A stretch of 64,000 nucleotides of DNA from Mesostigma viride (Eukaryota > Streptophyta > Mesostigmatophyceae > Mesostigmatales > Mesostigmataceae). The notes beneath the pieces are model-generated. The model made no database searches and was not told the origin of the DNA. It saw only the letters and a program-made list of their open reading frames with translations. The stretch is from the NCBI GenBank assembly GCA_009746045.1, contig RPFO01000643.1:699089-763088 (forward strand), read 5' to 3'. Numbering within the stretch: the stretch's first letter is position 1; each line of letters starts with the position of its first letter. The position numbers and the translations under genes are program-made. This document shows, piece after piece, positions 54,940 through 64,000 of this stretch.

Positions 54940-55683
54940 TAAATCAGGTGGAGGGCAGGTGCGGCAGGTGCTTGTCAAGAAGCTCGAAGCCATCACCGCC
55001 CAAACCGACGTCGGCATACGCCCTGGCCGCGCAGGTCCCGGCCGGCCATTGCAGCGCACACGGCCACCATCGCAGCCCAGCCCACCCGGCCCGCAGATGA
55101 TAGCCTCTCGCCGCGCGCTCCTACATGCAGACCTGCTGCGGTCCTGAAGCGACCGCCTTGACCACTGACGCCATCGCTACGAAACTCCTGGAGCTTGAAG
55201 ACCTCCACCAGACAAAGCAACGGGAGGCCACCGACCGCGCTCGCCGCGAGTGCCGAGTGGTGCTGCGCGTCGTTTTCCCCAGAAGCCAGGTGAGACTTCA
55301 ACCACCCTTGCCGACGAGCTCAAGGACCAGCTTCTTATATTCTTACCCTCATGGGCCTGGTAGGTGAGGTAGAACTGCGCGGGTGTCACCGCGCCTTCCC
55401 CATTCGATCACGGGACAAGGCGGCTAGCTCCCCCACCAGTCCTGCTCACCTTCACCTCCCCTGAGGACAAGCAGCGGTTCCTCTCTCGCGATCGCAAGAG
55501 GTTGCACGACCGTCACCTGGACGCTCGACGACGACCGGACCCCTGCTCAGCAGCAGCAGCGACGCGACCTGTGGCCGGCCGGAATACCTCCGCCACAAGC
55601 AGGACCCCCACAAGCCCAAGGTGTACTGGAGGGGCGGGGACCTGATGATCAACCACAAGATGTGGACGCCCCCTGCGGGCTAG
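54940..55683 (+). pseudogene. Retroelement-like coding fragment, copy 3 (frame-broken)
   Basis: The frames carry segments comparable to the 36.2-37.3 kb copy: a helical region around AKLLELEDLHQTKQREATD (the sequence frame reads TKLLELED), then LLTFTSPEDKQRFLSRDR. After a frame change comes VTWTLDDDRTPAQQQQR followed by a GRGPDD/VDAP ending before TAG at about 55681. The order and the TLDDD-QQQ motif match a non-LTR ORF1-type protein; the assignment is inferential. Frame breaks and the absence of reverse transcriptase mark it as a relic. Confidence 0.4.
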
Positions 55684-55689
55684 AATTGC

Positions 55690-56780
55690 CCTATAGCTTG
55701 TAGCATTGGTAGTCACTGCCGCCATGGCAGCCATGCCTAGAATGTTAGCAATGCCTAGCCTTGCCACCATACCTACTCACGTGCACCGCTAACGCACGGT
55801 ACACAGCCAGACATATAGCCTAATTAGCCTAGCTTAGCATTAGTACAGCCAGCCATGCTACGCCCTAGCTATGCTCCGCTTGCTTGCCGGCCCACGTTCC
55901 TGGCCATGATATGCTCACGCGGGTCTTATTGCACCCACAGAATTTGCCGGATCGTCTATTGTGTCCGATTGCTGCTGTGGAATGCCTCTGGCATGAAGGA
56001 GAAAGGGGGTCTCTTCCCTTTCTTCCTGTTGTGCATATATACAGGTCCATTAAAAGCACTCCGGTGCTCCGTGACTCCCCAACGGGAGCACGTGTTTAAT
56101 TGCTTACTTAATTAATTTCTCCCGTCATGTCCTCTACAAGTAACTTGCTTCTTGAAGCTAGTGCGGGCCATATACGGCGTCTAGCATTGCTTGGCCCTCC
56201 ATGCAGCCCCTCCTTGCGAACCAAGGGCCCCTAGTGCACCACGAGAGGGAGGCATGGCACCAACTCCAGAGTTGACTCATGTCAAGGGAATAATTAATTT
56301 GGGAGAACATAAGAGCCTCTCCCGGGGCCTGAGAGTTGTTACTAGTTGATAGCAACACTTTACAGAACAACAAAATAAACCCCTTAACGGGGAGGGCCGC
56401 TGCCCATGTCCAATACAAGCTGTGTGATGGTATCAAGCTTGCCCAGATGTGTAACGTGTCTCCACCCATCGCGTCTACAAAAAACACTGCAGACCGGCGT
56501 TCGTTCATTTGCATGACGGAAGGGAAGGCCAGAAGAAAGGGTAGGCGGCTAGCCTTGATGTGGTCACAGGCCCACCCCTGTTTTATTCACGGAGAGGTGG
56601 TACGCAGGAGCTGGGATAGGTGGTGCTCGTGGTGGGGGCGCCCGCCCCTGTCTTATTCATGGTTGGGCGCCCACCCCCCATCTTATTCAAGGGGCTCTAG
56701 GTGGTATCCATGGCCGTTAGCCCAATCATATATTCTCATCCCTGATATTCTTATCGATCCTATTCTTAAAGGGGTGGTAT
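55690..56780. other. Intergenic downstream of carrier 2; nothing coding supported
   Basis: Contains short repeated phrases near 56570-56695 (GCCCACCCCTGTTTTATTCA, GCCCGCCCCTGTCTTATTCA, CCCACCCCCCATCTTATTCA). These lie downstream of the minus-strand carrier 2 stop codon and may fall in its 3' UTR. Confidence 0.5.
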
Positions 56781-57231
56781 TCATGGCTGTCGGCCACCCC
56801 CGGTGGAAGCGGCCGGCTCCCCAAGTATCCGCTTGGTCACCTCGTAGACCGTGAACAAGATGGCCGACGCGGGCGCCAGCGACAACACACGCGCCGAGAC
56901 CCCGCTCATGAGCCCCGCCGCGCCCTCGTGCCTGGCAAGCTCCATGCACGCGCCCAGCATGCCCCGCCGCCCGTACGCCCACACCCCGGTGATCTCCCGA
57001 GTCATCACGACGTCGATCGGGTTGGTGACGGCCGCAGCGACACCGCCGGCAATGAGCCCAAACAGGCAGTGCTCGAGGCCACTCAGTGGTGCCGCGGGCG
57101 GTAACCCCTGCCCGCCTTGGCTGCCGAATCGGCTGCGAGAATCAACAGAGGAAGTCATGGCTTGGCTGCCAGGGTTTCCAGATGCAAGGGTGGGGAATGC
57201 TGTGCTGCCGCAAGATGCGATGCCAGTATAA

Positions 57232-57281
<50 letters not shown>

Positions 57282-60200
57282 ACCTCTGCTGCTGCCTTGT
57301 CTACTATGCTTGTCTACTGTAGATTGTAGTCTACGACCACCCGGGTACAGTCTTCTGGCGGTAACGCTTCGCAGAACCTCACTGCTACTGTCGCGTTCGT
57401 TCCTGGCAACGTCACCCGCTGGATTTGCCCACGTTCCAGGCCTGGAATCTTCCATGGATAAAGTGCCACACCAACCACCCGAGGGGACCCTGCCAGGGCC
57501 CGGGCGAGCGTTGACGGTGGAGGGTCGAGCGTTGAGGGTCGCGGCGACGCAGGCCGCCCATGCGGCAACTGTCCCGCTGCTGCGTCGGAGCTGCTCGTAA
57601 ACAAGGAACTGCTGTCCGCCGGCATGGAGGTGAGTGGGTAAACAGGCGTGCAAGTGGGCCAGCAGGCACGAACATGAGTGGGCAGGCAGGTGTGCGAGAG
57701 CCGACATTGTGTGTCAGCGGCCCAGGAAAGACTTGGTCGTGATGCAGTACCCAGTTTATTCGAAAATGCTCACAAAGGCAGGAAGCAGGAAGCAGGAACG
57801 CTCCAGGAGGCTACATCAATGACCCCCGAAGTGTGGGCTACGATGCCATGAGGAGGGAAAAAGACAATACACACATGTGGGTGGCAGAGCGAAGAAAGAG
57901 GAGGTGTGCTGATGAGGACCTGAGCCACTCAATGACTGATTGGCTGACTAGGTAGGTACCCATTAGATCACAGCCCGAAAAAACTAAAGACGCGTGAAAT
58001 AAATCATTATATAGACACTTCACTACTTCGGTCATGGGTCACTCAATAGTTAATGTTAGGCAACGCATGCCTCTCGTGGGAGGCTAAGCGCACCAACTAC
58101 TGTCCACTGTAGGCCACGCCGAATTGCTTGATCTGATATAACTTGACTGATCCACCCTGAGCCACGTACACAGACAGTGTCATACATCGAGGTAGATGGC
58201 CCACTATCCGCATCGGTGATCGACCTCAACTGGATGGCACCGGCCCCACCTCACTGGTATTCAAAAAACGCAGCCAGTTATTCAAGTGCTTGGGTTCAAA
58301 CGTGTTGCATTGCGCCCCACTTCTGGCAGCGCCACGAAAGAACTTTACTGCCGGCCTCACCCGCACGCCATCCTTGCATAAACTGGATGGCGTTCGCAAA
58401 TGTGCAAACTTTATACCTGTTGTTTTGGGGGGGTCGAACTTCATCCTTGTACACCCTCACCCGTACGCCATCGTTGCCTTGCCTGGATGGCATTCACTAC
58501 CGTGCTGTCATTATTGGGGGGGGAGGTTCTAAACTTATAGCCGGCCCCACCCGTACGCCATCGTCACCTCACCTGGATGGCGGTGTACGGGATGGAGCGC
58601 GTGAGGTAGGGCGCGTAGCCGACGTAGAACGACTGGGGGCCCGCCTGGGTGAGGGACGTCAGTGCGTGTCCAGGCCCCGAGTACAGCCGCACCTGCGCGG
58701 TGGACAAGTATGGTACCGTGTAGTGAGCACAGGGGGGCATTGAGAAACGCAGAGACGCGTGCCGCAGCAAGAAAACAGCATTCAAAGGCCTTTTAAAAAT
58801 CGTCTTAATGACTAAAGAACTTCCTAGTCCTTCTAGTCCTTCCTTGGCCCACTTGTTGCCGAAGGAAAATACATTTTTTACAAAGAGCTCTGCCCTTGGC
58901 CATGCGGAACAGCGACACAGCTACCACGGAGACCAGCGCGGACCAACAATGGCGCGGCAGCCGTTCGCAGCCGTGCACGGCATTGAGACAACAACAAAAA
59001 ACGATTAGTGGAGAACATGGCCCACCCATGTCACATGGCCCACCCATGCCCTCAGAAACCTCAGGCTCCGCGCTTCATATTCTCCCAAACCAGCACCTCT
59101 GAATGCGCTCCAAGCCTATCTGTCAGTGGGCTCTGGACCATGGACACCCTTACTGCATCCGCTATGCTTTTGCTACGTCGAAGCTTTATTGCACCCCTTG
59201 TTGGGCCTGCACCATGATGCAGAGAGAGTCCTCTGTAGCCTGCCCACTTGAGGTTGCGAGAAAAGCTAGGGCGCCCTGAGCCGTCCCTCCTTCTCTTTGT
59301 TTATAGGGGTTGAAGGCTCCTTTATTGGCACCCACGTGACGCAGTCGTGTGCTTTCAATCAATGGCCCACCACGAGGGCATGACCGTGATCATCCTGAGC
59401 ATTCGTTTATTCCTTCACATGTCTCGGTTAAAAGAGTCACTTGGTAATAAATGAACCAAACGCGTGTACCGAATAGTTGCGGCATTTCAATCGGGCCTTA
59501 CCCCCGTACCTATGGACCCCATGGACCTCTGGACCCCTATTTGTGGCCCCCATTCTGATGGACCCGTGAACCTATGGGCCCCTATTTGTGGTCCCGTACC
59601 TGCGCCCCCTATGGACCCCTACATGTGGTCCCGCACCTTAGCCCCCTGTGGACCCCTATTTGTGGTCCCGTACCTACGCCCCCTATGGACCCCTATTTGT
59701 GGTCCCGTACCTACGCCCCCTATGGACCCCTATTTGTGGTCCCGTACCTACGGACGATATAACCCGGGGAGTATATAATCCATGAGCTATATGTTCCTTG
59801 AATGATTTGTGCACCCTACTACTGCTTGCCAGAGTGACCCAGAAGGACCCACTTTGACCCTGTTCATATTTACCTTATATACCCTATTTAGCCTATTTAC
59901 ATTATTTGCCATATTTACCTGCAGGCGCTGCTTGATGACCTCGGAGGGCACCCGCACGAGCGACGCCACCAGCTCGCCTGCACATGCCGCGCCCAGATGT
60001 GCCAGGGGGGCCCACTTGTCGTGCGCAGATTGGCCGCCATTGCTCACCCTGCTGTCTCCTGAACCATTCTTCATGTCATCAATGCCACTAGAGCCATGCT
60101 TCTTGCGACCGACTCTGCTAAAATCATTCCCCCTGCTATCAACGCCACAATAAGTGTCCTCACTGCTTCCAGCGTCACAATGTCTGCGATCATGCGCCCT

Positions 60201-60913
60201 GGCCGCCATCCAATCACGGATCCTCTTATTGACCGCGTCGTACGTGCCGAAGCGGAGGGCCGCCTGGAGGGCGTACCCGGTGACGGCGGGTAGGAAACCC
60301 GCGTACAGCGACAGCACGCCTTCCTTGGCCACGATGTCACGCAGCGCGTCCAGCGCGTGGCGTGGCGCGCCCAGTTTGCCGGATTGTATACGGACCTGCG
60401 AGAAAAAATGTTCCCGTCACAAATTGTGGGAAAGAAGCAAAAGAAGGAACGAGCACCAGTGTCAGCGAGCCCGCCAGCGACTGTGGTTACCAGAAATTAT
60501 AGAGCATATCCAACTGGCAGAGGAAGCGAGCAGGGCTAACAAGAATTTGTACAGGTCGACCTGGCAAATTGGCATTCCAAGCGAGGCAACGCCCGGACTG
60601 CATGGTCGCAGCGGCAGCGAAGGAAAGGGCAGCTTTATGACAAATTGCTAAGCCACGGAGCCATGTGCGCCACGGATCGCGACATCCAATGCGTCATTTG
60701 TGTTAATAAGCGCAAAAGGCGTCCTTGGGTGTACAATGAAATAGTTTTGGTACGATACTGAATGTGCACAGGGTAGCGTAGTACCTTAACAGTGTCGGCC
60801 GGATACAAAATTCCCATGCTTGTCCCAAGGCCCGCAATAGCAGCTCCCGCAGCGATCGCCTTCTTTCGCAGCCGCTCCGAGGGCTCATACGTTCTAAGAA
60901 TCCCGTGCCCCAT
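56781..60913 (-). CDS. Mitochondrial carrier family protein (carrier 2, SAM-carrier-like), four exons
   Basis: Exons (minus): 60913-60785, 60395-59919, 58692-58573, 57608-56781, all phase 0 with GT-AG sites, giving 517 residues, long for a family usually near 300. Repeat 1 has ILYPADTVK at the end of exon 1, then VRIQSGKLGAP and YAGFLPAVTGYALQ. Repeat 2 has RVPSEVIKQRLQ and YVGYAPYLTRSIPYTAIQ, then FLVYEQL. Repeat 3 has NPIDVVMTRE and LSLAPASAILFTVYE. The VPSEVxKQR motif and IPYTAIQF step are typical of S-adenosylmethionine carriers, so SAM import is plausible but unproven. Extra length comes from a ~70-residue loop before repeat 2 and a ~160-residue loop before repeat 3 that includes a polyserine run. 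A second possible exon-4 acceptor would add one Gln. Confidence 0.8.
57235..57279 (-). repeat. (CTG)15 / (CAG)15 trinucleotide repeat coding polyserine in carrier 2
   Basis: Fifteen perfect CTG units on the plus strand, with further CTG units nearby. On the coding strand they are read as AGC, giving a run of about 16 Ser within exon 4, in the loop between carrier repeats 2 and 3. Confidence 0.9.
58220..58580. repeat. Degenerate ~90-150-bp repeats in intron 3 duplicating the exon 3 end
   Basis: CTGGATGGC recurs at 58230, 58383, 58483 and 58573, and ACCCGTACGCCATCG-type phrases accompany three of them. The copy at 58573 is the true exon 3/intron 3 junction (minus: GCCATCCAG then GTGAGG). The other copies have GCAAGG, TTTATG or TTGAGG after CAG. 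Confidence 0.75.
59510..59755. repeat. 37-bp minisatellite in intron 2 of carrier 2
   Basis: Units of the type TATGGACCCCTATTTGTGG followed by TCCCGTACCTACGCCCCC, about six copies; the last three are nearly identical. Confidence 0.9.
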
Positions 60914-61939
60914 CAGATTAGGTGCAGTAGTTGGCTACTACACTGGTTGAAACTGCATGGCACACGTCAATTGGAAAATGGCAGCAAGCCGTTGGTGGTA
61001 CAGGACTTGTGTTTCGTTTCAGCTGCCAGTAACTTTATCCCAAGGTATCCTTATCGCAACGACCACCTTGGAAGCTCCAAGGTGGTAGTGTTGTCATTTC
61101 ATGGTGGGCATCATCGCTACTGCTCAAAATGACAGTCGCACAGGCGTGGGATCCGTTTATCAAACTTCCCCCTGGCCAGGTGCTGGTCAGTGGTCAGAAG
61201 CAAAAAGCGAGCCTTTGCATACTATTTTCGTGGCCTAGCGATGAAGAGTTATGGGCGCACACATGGTATGGAGTTCTGTTGTGCTGCCATTTCGGTCGTA
61301 ATTAATGCTTGGCAGCAGGTTGGCAGGCGATATTCACAGCGAACAAGCCAAAATGGCGGGAGCGTGGCATCTGTCATAGGCAAAAGACGCGCCAAAGTTA
61401 AGAACGCGCCAAGTTAGCGGAATGCAGTAGAACGATCCTACTTGCTGCCTACTAGTAGTATTTGCCTGTTATCCCAGTGTCAGTGGTGACGGTCCTCTAA
61501 CTGATCGGCGCGGCGCGGTAAACAGATTTGTGACAGGATATGACCATGCGTTTCCGTCGTAAGCTTACCGCGATCAAAGTTCAGAAGGTAAAGAATTATC
61601 GCCAAGTACATGTAAAGTAGGAAAGAAGCTGCTGTCCGTCCAGTGTTCATTTCTAACCTCCGCGCTGGAAGCGTTCCGGCCTTCCGGGCCGAGTGGTCGT
61701 AGCTGGTGACCAGGGACACACGCTGGCAAAAGGCAGTGCATGCCAGCCCCACATACACGCGACGTTCGATGAGCCCAAAGCCTTGGGCCAATTGCTGTGA
61801 CGGGCTTGTAGCCAGGAAGCAGCATATTATTCAGGAGCAGCTCACCCAGGCCGTCGGGGGCTCGTCGTTTGATGACAATGCCGGCGTAGGTCCGATTCTG
61901 GAAGCGCTGGGCTCTCCCGGAACAGGCTTTTGGTAAGCC
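60914..61939. promoter_or_regulatory. Intergenic region between divergent carrier 2 and GT29 gene
   Basis: About 1.0 kb between two start codons pointing outwards; promoters for both presumably lie here. The plus frame at 61706-61936 stops immediately before the GT29 ATG and shows no family feature, so it is more likely leader sequence than a gene. Confidence 0.45.
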
Positions 61940-63814
61940 ATGGAGAAGCCAAAAGATACCGAGAAGGCCGAGAAGAAGCGGTCGGGCAAGACGTCCAAGG
62001 CCAAGGCGTCCAGCAGCAGGGGGGGCGTGCCAAAGCGCATGGTGGAGCGCTTGAAAAAGGTGTTGGAGCTTCTGACAGCTTTCCTGGTTCAATTTATCGC
62101 CACTGTAAAGGAGAAGGTCCGCGACACTAAGCTGAAGGATCTCAATGTGGCTTTCTTCAAGGGCAAGCTGGCGTCGCTGGTGCAGACTGTCAGTACATTG
62201 CGGGACTCTCAAGGGCTTAGTGATGCTAAGAGGAAGGTTGTGACCGCCATGAAGGAATTGAAGTTCGACCGTAGGACGATCGGTCTCGTGGTAATCCCGC
62301 TGCTGGTTGTTATAGCAGTCATCGTGACGGTGATCCACCACTCGGAGCACGCCATCGTTCAGCCCGTGGTGCTCCCCTCCGCGAGCAGACATGAACGGGA
62401 AATGGTGCCCGCGGGGACCCTGCTGCCCCGCCCGCGCCGGCCCAGCCGGTTCGGCCAGGCGGAACGCGAGGAGGCGGATATGGCGACGCCTCACCTGAAC
62501 CTGGACATTGACGACGACGCGCGCAAGGACGACGACGATGCCGAGGAGCAAGACATCCCCGTGAGCGACGCGGTGGACTACGAGGAGGAAGAGCTCCCCT
62601 TCCGTGACCCGACGCTCCCCGAGTCCCTCCCCGAGTGCAAGACGGGCGCGCGCTTCAAGTGGCAGTCGTTGCTGTTCAACTGGAACCCCAACAAACCTGT
62701 CCGGCTGGTGGGCGAGGTCCCCCCCCGGTGCGAGGACCGCCGCAGTAAAGCTCGTGACGCCCCCGAGCACATGGTCGACGCGCGTCGCCACCTCCTTGAT
62801 GCTTCTGCTGGCGTCTCCTCCTCCTTGCCAGCTGGCGGCAATCCGTCTCTCCTGAACCTCGGCGACGCGTCCACGGTCCCTGGTGCATCGACTCCTGGCG
62901 CCCGCAAGCTGCTCCAGGGCGCCCCCCAGACGCCTGAGTTCATGGAGAAGAATTGGTTCCGCTACCTCCACAAGACGCCCGCGAACGACATCAACCTGTT
63001 CAGCCCGCCCAAGGAGGACCGCAACGTGGCCGCGGACGTGGTGAAGCTGCTCCGTGGCCAAGGGAAGAGCTGCGACCACACGGGCGTCGCGTGCGGGGGC
63101 GACGGGGCCAACTCGGGCATGCGCTGGTGCAACGGCGTGCTGGGCCGGTGCGCCGTCGTGGGCAACGGCCGCTCGCTCAAGCTCAAACTCCACGGCCCGG
63201 ACATCGACGCCCATGATACCGTCATCCGCATTGGCCACGTCAAGGTCACGGGGTTCGAGGAGCACGTGGGCCGCCGCACAAGCATCTTGTACTCGCGCTC
63301 GCGCTGCTTCTACAAGTGTACCAAGCAGCACGCGCTGACCGACACGATGGACATCTTCTTCAACCCGGGCAAGGAGGACCTTGTGTCGCCCGTGCGGTGG
63401 ACCTCAGACGCGGTGCCTGGGGAAGGGAAGCTCTGGCTCGTGGGGCCCGAGGGGGGCGCCCACGCGGGCCAGATCGTGGTCACCACCGAGGCGCTCTCGA
63501 AGATGCGCGACGTCGACCGCAGGATTGTAGACCGTCTGCGCGAGTTTGTGATGCCAGGGTCCCTGGCCGAGAGGGAAGGGAACCGGTTTGTCCCCTCGTC
63601 GGGCCTCCACGTGGTCGTCACGCTCATCCAGTCGCAGCTGTGCCGCACGATCGACCTGTACGGGTTCACCAATGATGGCGTGGATCCGTACTGGAACCAT
63701 CATGGCAAGTTTTCGCTCCCCACGCATGGTCTGTCGCACTACAACGTCGCGGGGCTGGAGTACTTTGTGTACGAGCTCGCTATGGCCAATGGCCTGCTGT
63801 GCCTGCACCACTAG
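61940..63814 (+). CDS. Sialyltransferase-like glycosyltransferase, family GT29
   Basis: Single-exon frame of 624 residues. The basic, Lys-rich N-terminal ~112 residues precede one hydrophobic segment (about 113-132, LVVIPLLVVIAVIVTVI), giving type II Golgi topology. A long acidic, then Ser/Pro/Ala-rich stem runs to ~340. The catalytic part follows: sialyl motif L at about 404-445 (CAVVGNGRSLKLK, IDAHDTVIRIGH, FEEHVGRRTS) and motif S at about 553-576 (SSGLHVVVTLIQSQLC, IDLYGF). Cys404 and Cys568 are the likely conserved disulfide pair. A motif III-like segment is YWNHHGKF (584-591), and a C-terminal HYNVAGLE may supply the motif VS His/Glu. GT29 enzymes move sialic acid, or in plants and algae possibly related sugars, from CMP-donors to Galactose-type acceptors; donor and acceptor here are unknown. 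Length exceeds the usual 300-450 because of the tail and stem. Confidence 0.88.
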   Translation: MEKPKDTEKAEKKRSGKTSKAKASSSRGGVPKRMVERLKKVLELLTAFLVQFIATVKEKVRDTKLKDLNVAFFKGKLASLVQTVSTLRDSQGLSDAKRKVVTAMKELKFDRRTIGLVVIPLLVVIAVIVTVIHHSEHAIVQPVVLPSASRHEREMVPAGTLLPRPRRPSRFGQAEREEADMATPHLNLDIDDDARKDDDDAEEQDIPVSDAVDYEEEELPFRDPTLPESLPECKTGARFKWQSLLFNWNPNKPVRLVGEVPPRCEDRRSKARDAPEHMVDARRHLLDASAGVSSSLPAGGNPSLLNLGDASTVPGASTPGARKLLQGAPQTPEFMEKNWFRYLHKTPANDINLFSPPKEDRNVAADVVKLLRGQGKSCDHTGVACGGDGANSGMRWCNGVLGRCAVVGNGRSLKLKLHGPDIDAHDTVIRIGHVKVTGFEEHVGRRTSILYSRSRCFYKCTKQHALTDTMDIFFNPGKEDLVSPVRWTSDAVPGEGKLWLVGPEGGAHAGQIVVTTEALSKMRDVDRRIVDRLREFVMPGSLAEREGNRFVPSSGLHVVVTLIQSQLCRTIDLYGFTNDGVDPYWNHHGKFSLPTHGLSHYNVAGLEYFVYELAMANGLLCLHH

Positions 63815-64000
63815 ATGGCCGCCATGATGCAAGGCGGCGGCTGCACCACTAGGGCGCCATGTCGGCTGCTCCTGCATCGTGAGAGGACAGCCCCGATGGA
63901 AGGCCGTCCCTGCACCACGGACAGGCGGTGTATTGGTGACGGCGTGCTGTGCCCTGCGCCGCTAATTTACAGCACCTGCACCACGAGGGGGTGGGTTGGG
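63815..64000. other. Presumed 3' flank of the GT29 gene
   Basis: Contains repeated CTGCACCAC and GCACCACTAG phrases that echo the last codons of the gene (four occurrences to about 63980). No further gene is visible before the window ends. Confidence 0.5.

Noticed and set aside
61706-61936. 76-codon frame directly before the GT29 start
   Set aside because: No family feature and it terminates just before the ATG; more likely untranslated leader.

Overview
The window looks like nuclear DNA of a flagellated, probably photosynthetic unicellular eukaryote; a green alga fits, but the species is not determined. The evidence is multi-exon genes with GT-AG introns, an axonemal-dynein assembly factor (so motile cilia), two mitochondrial carrier genes, a truncated plastid-type tRNA-Ser, and a dense load of satellites and transposons. 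No bacterial-style operon or phage gene is visible.

Layout. 1-330: the end of an LTR repeat abutting the 3' end of an unidentified gene. 345-2090: a G/T-rich higher-order repeat. 2205-30880: a satellite built from a 40-bp unit (roughly 550 copies by length). It is broken by three insertions: a triple-palindrome element (4483-5509), an LTR retrotransposon with nested elements (14305-18983) and a solo LTR (28952-29764). 30881-31045: CA-rich simple sequence. 31161-31228: the tRNA-Ser remnant. 31264-33008: a TTAA-flanked piggyBac-like element. 33009-36200: gene-poor DNA with repeated 14-bp palindromes. 36200-40450: inverted copies of a retroelement-like coding fragment with (AATT)n tails. 40450-42810: no gene recognised.

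The gene-bearing part is 42.8-63.8 kb. It holds four genes in two head-to-head pairs: a mitochondrial carrier (42812-47629, minus) opposite DNAAF6/PIH1D3 (48558-53454, plus), and a second mitochondrial carrier (56781-60913, minus) opposite a GT29 sialyltransferase-like gene (61940-63814, plus). All exon joins were built by hand from reading-frame phase, GT-AG sites and family motifs. Several introns contain expanded tandem repeats, most strikingly a 1.9-kb (CCTTCT)n tract directly before the acceptor of DNAAF6 intron 4.

The genes do not form one pathway. DNAAF6 acts in cytoplasmic preassembly of ciliary dynein, the carriers in transport across the mitochondrial (or plastid) inner membrane, and GT29 in Golgi glycosylation. 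Very long open frames in the satellites are by-products of stop-poor repeats and are not annotated as genes.
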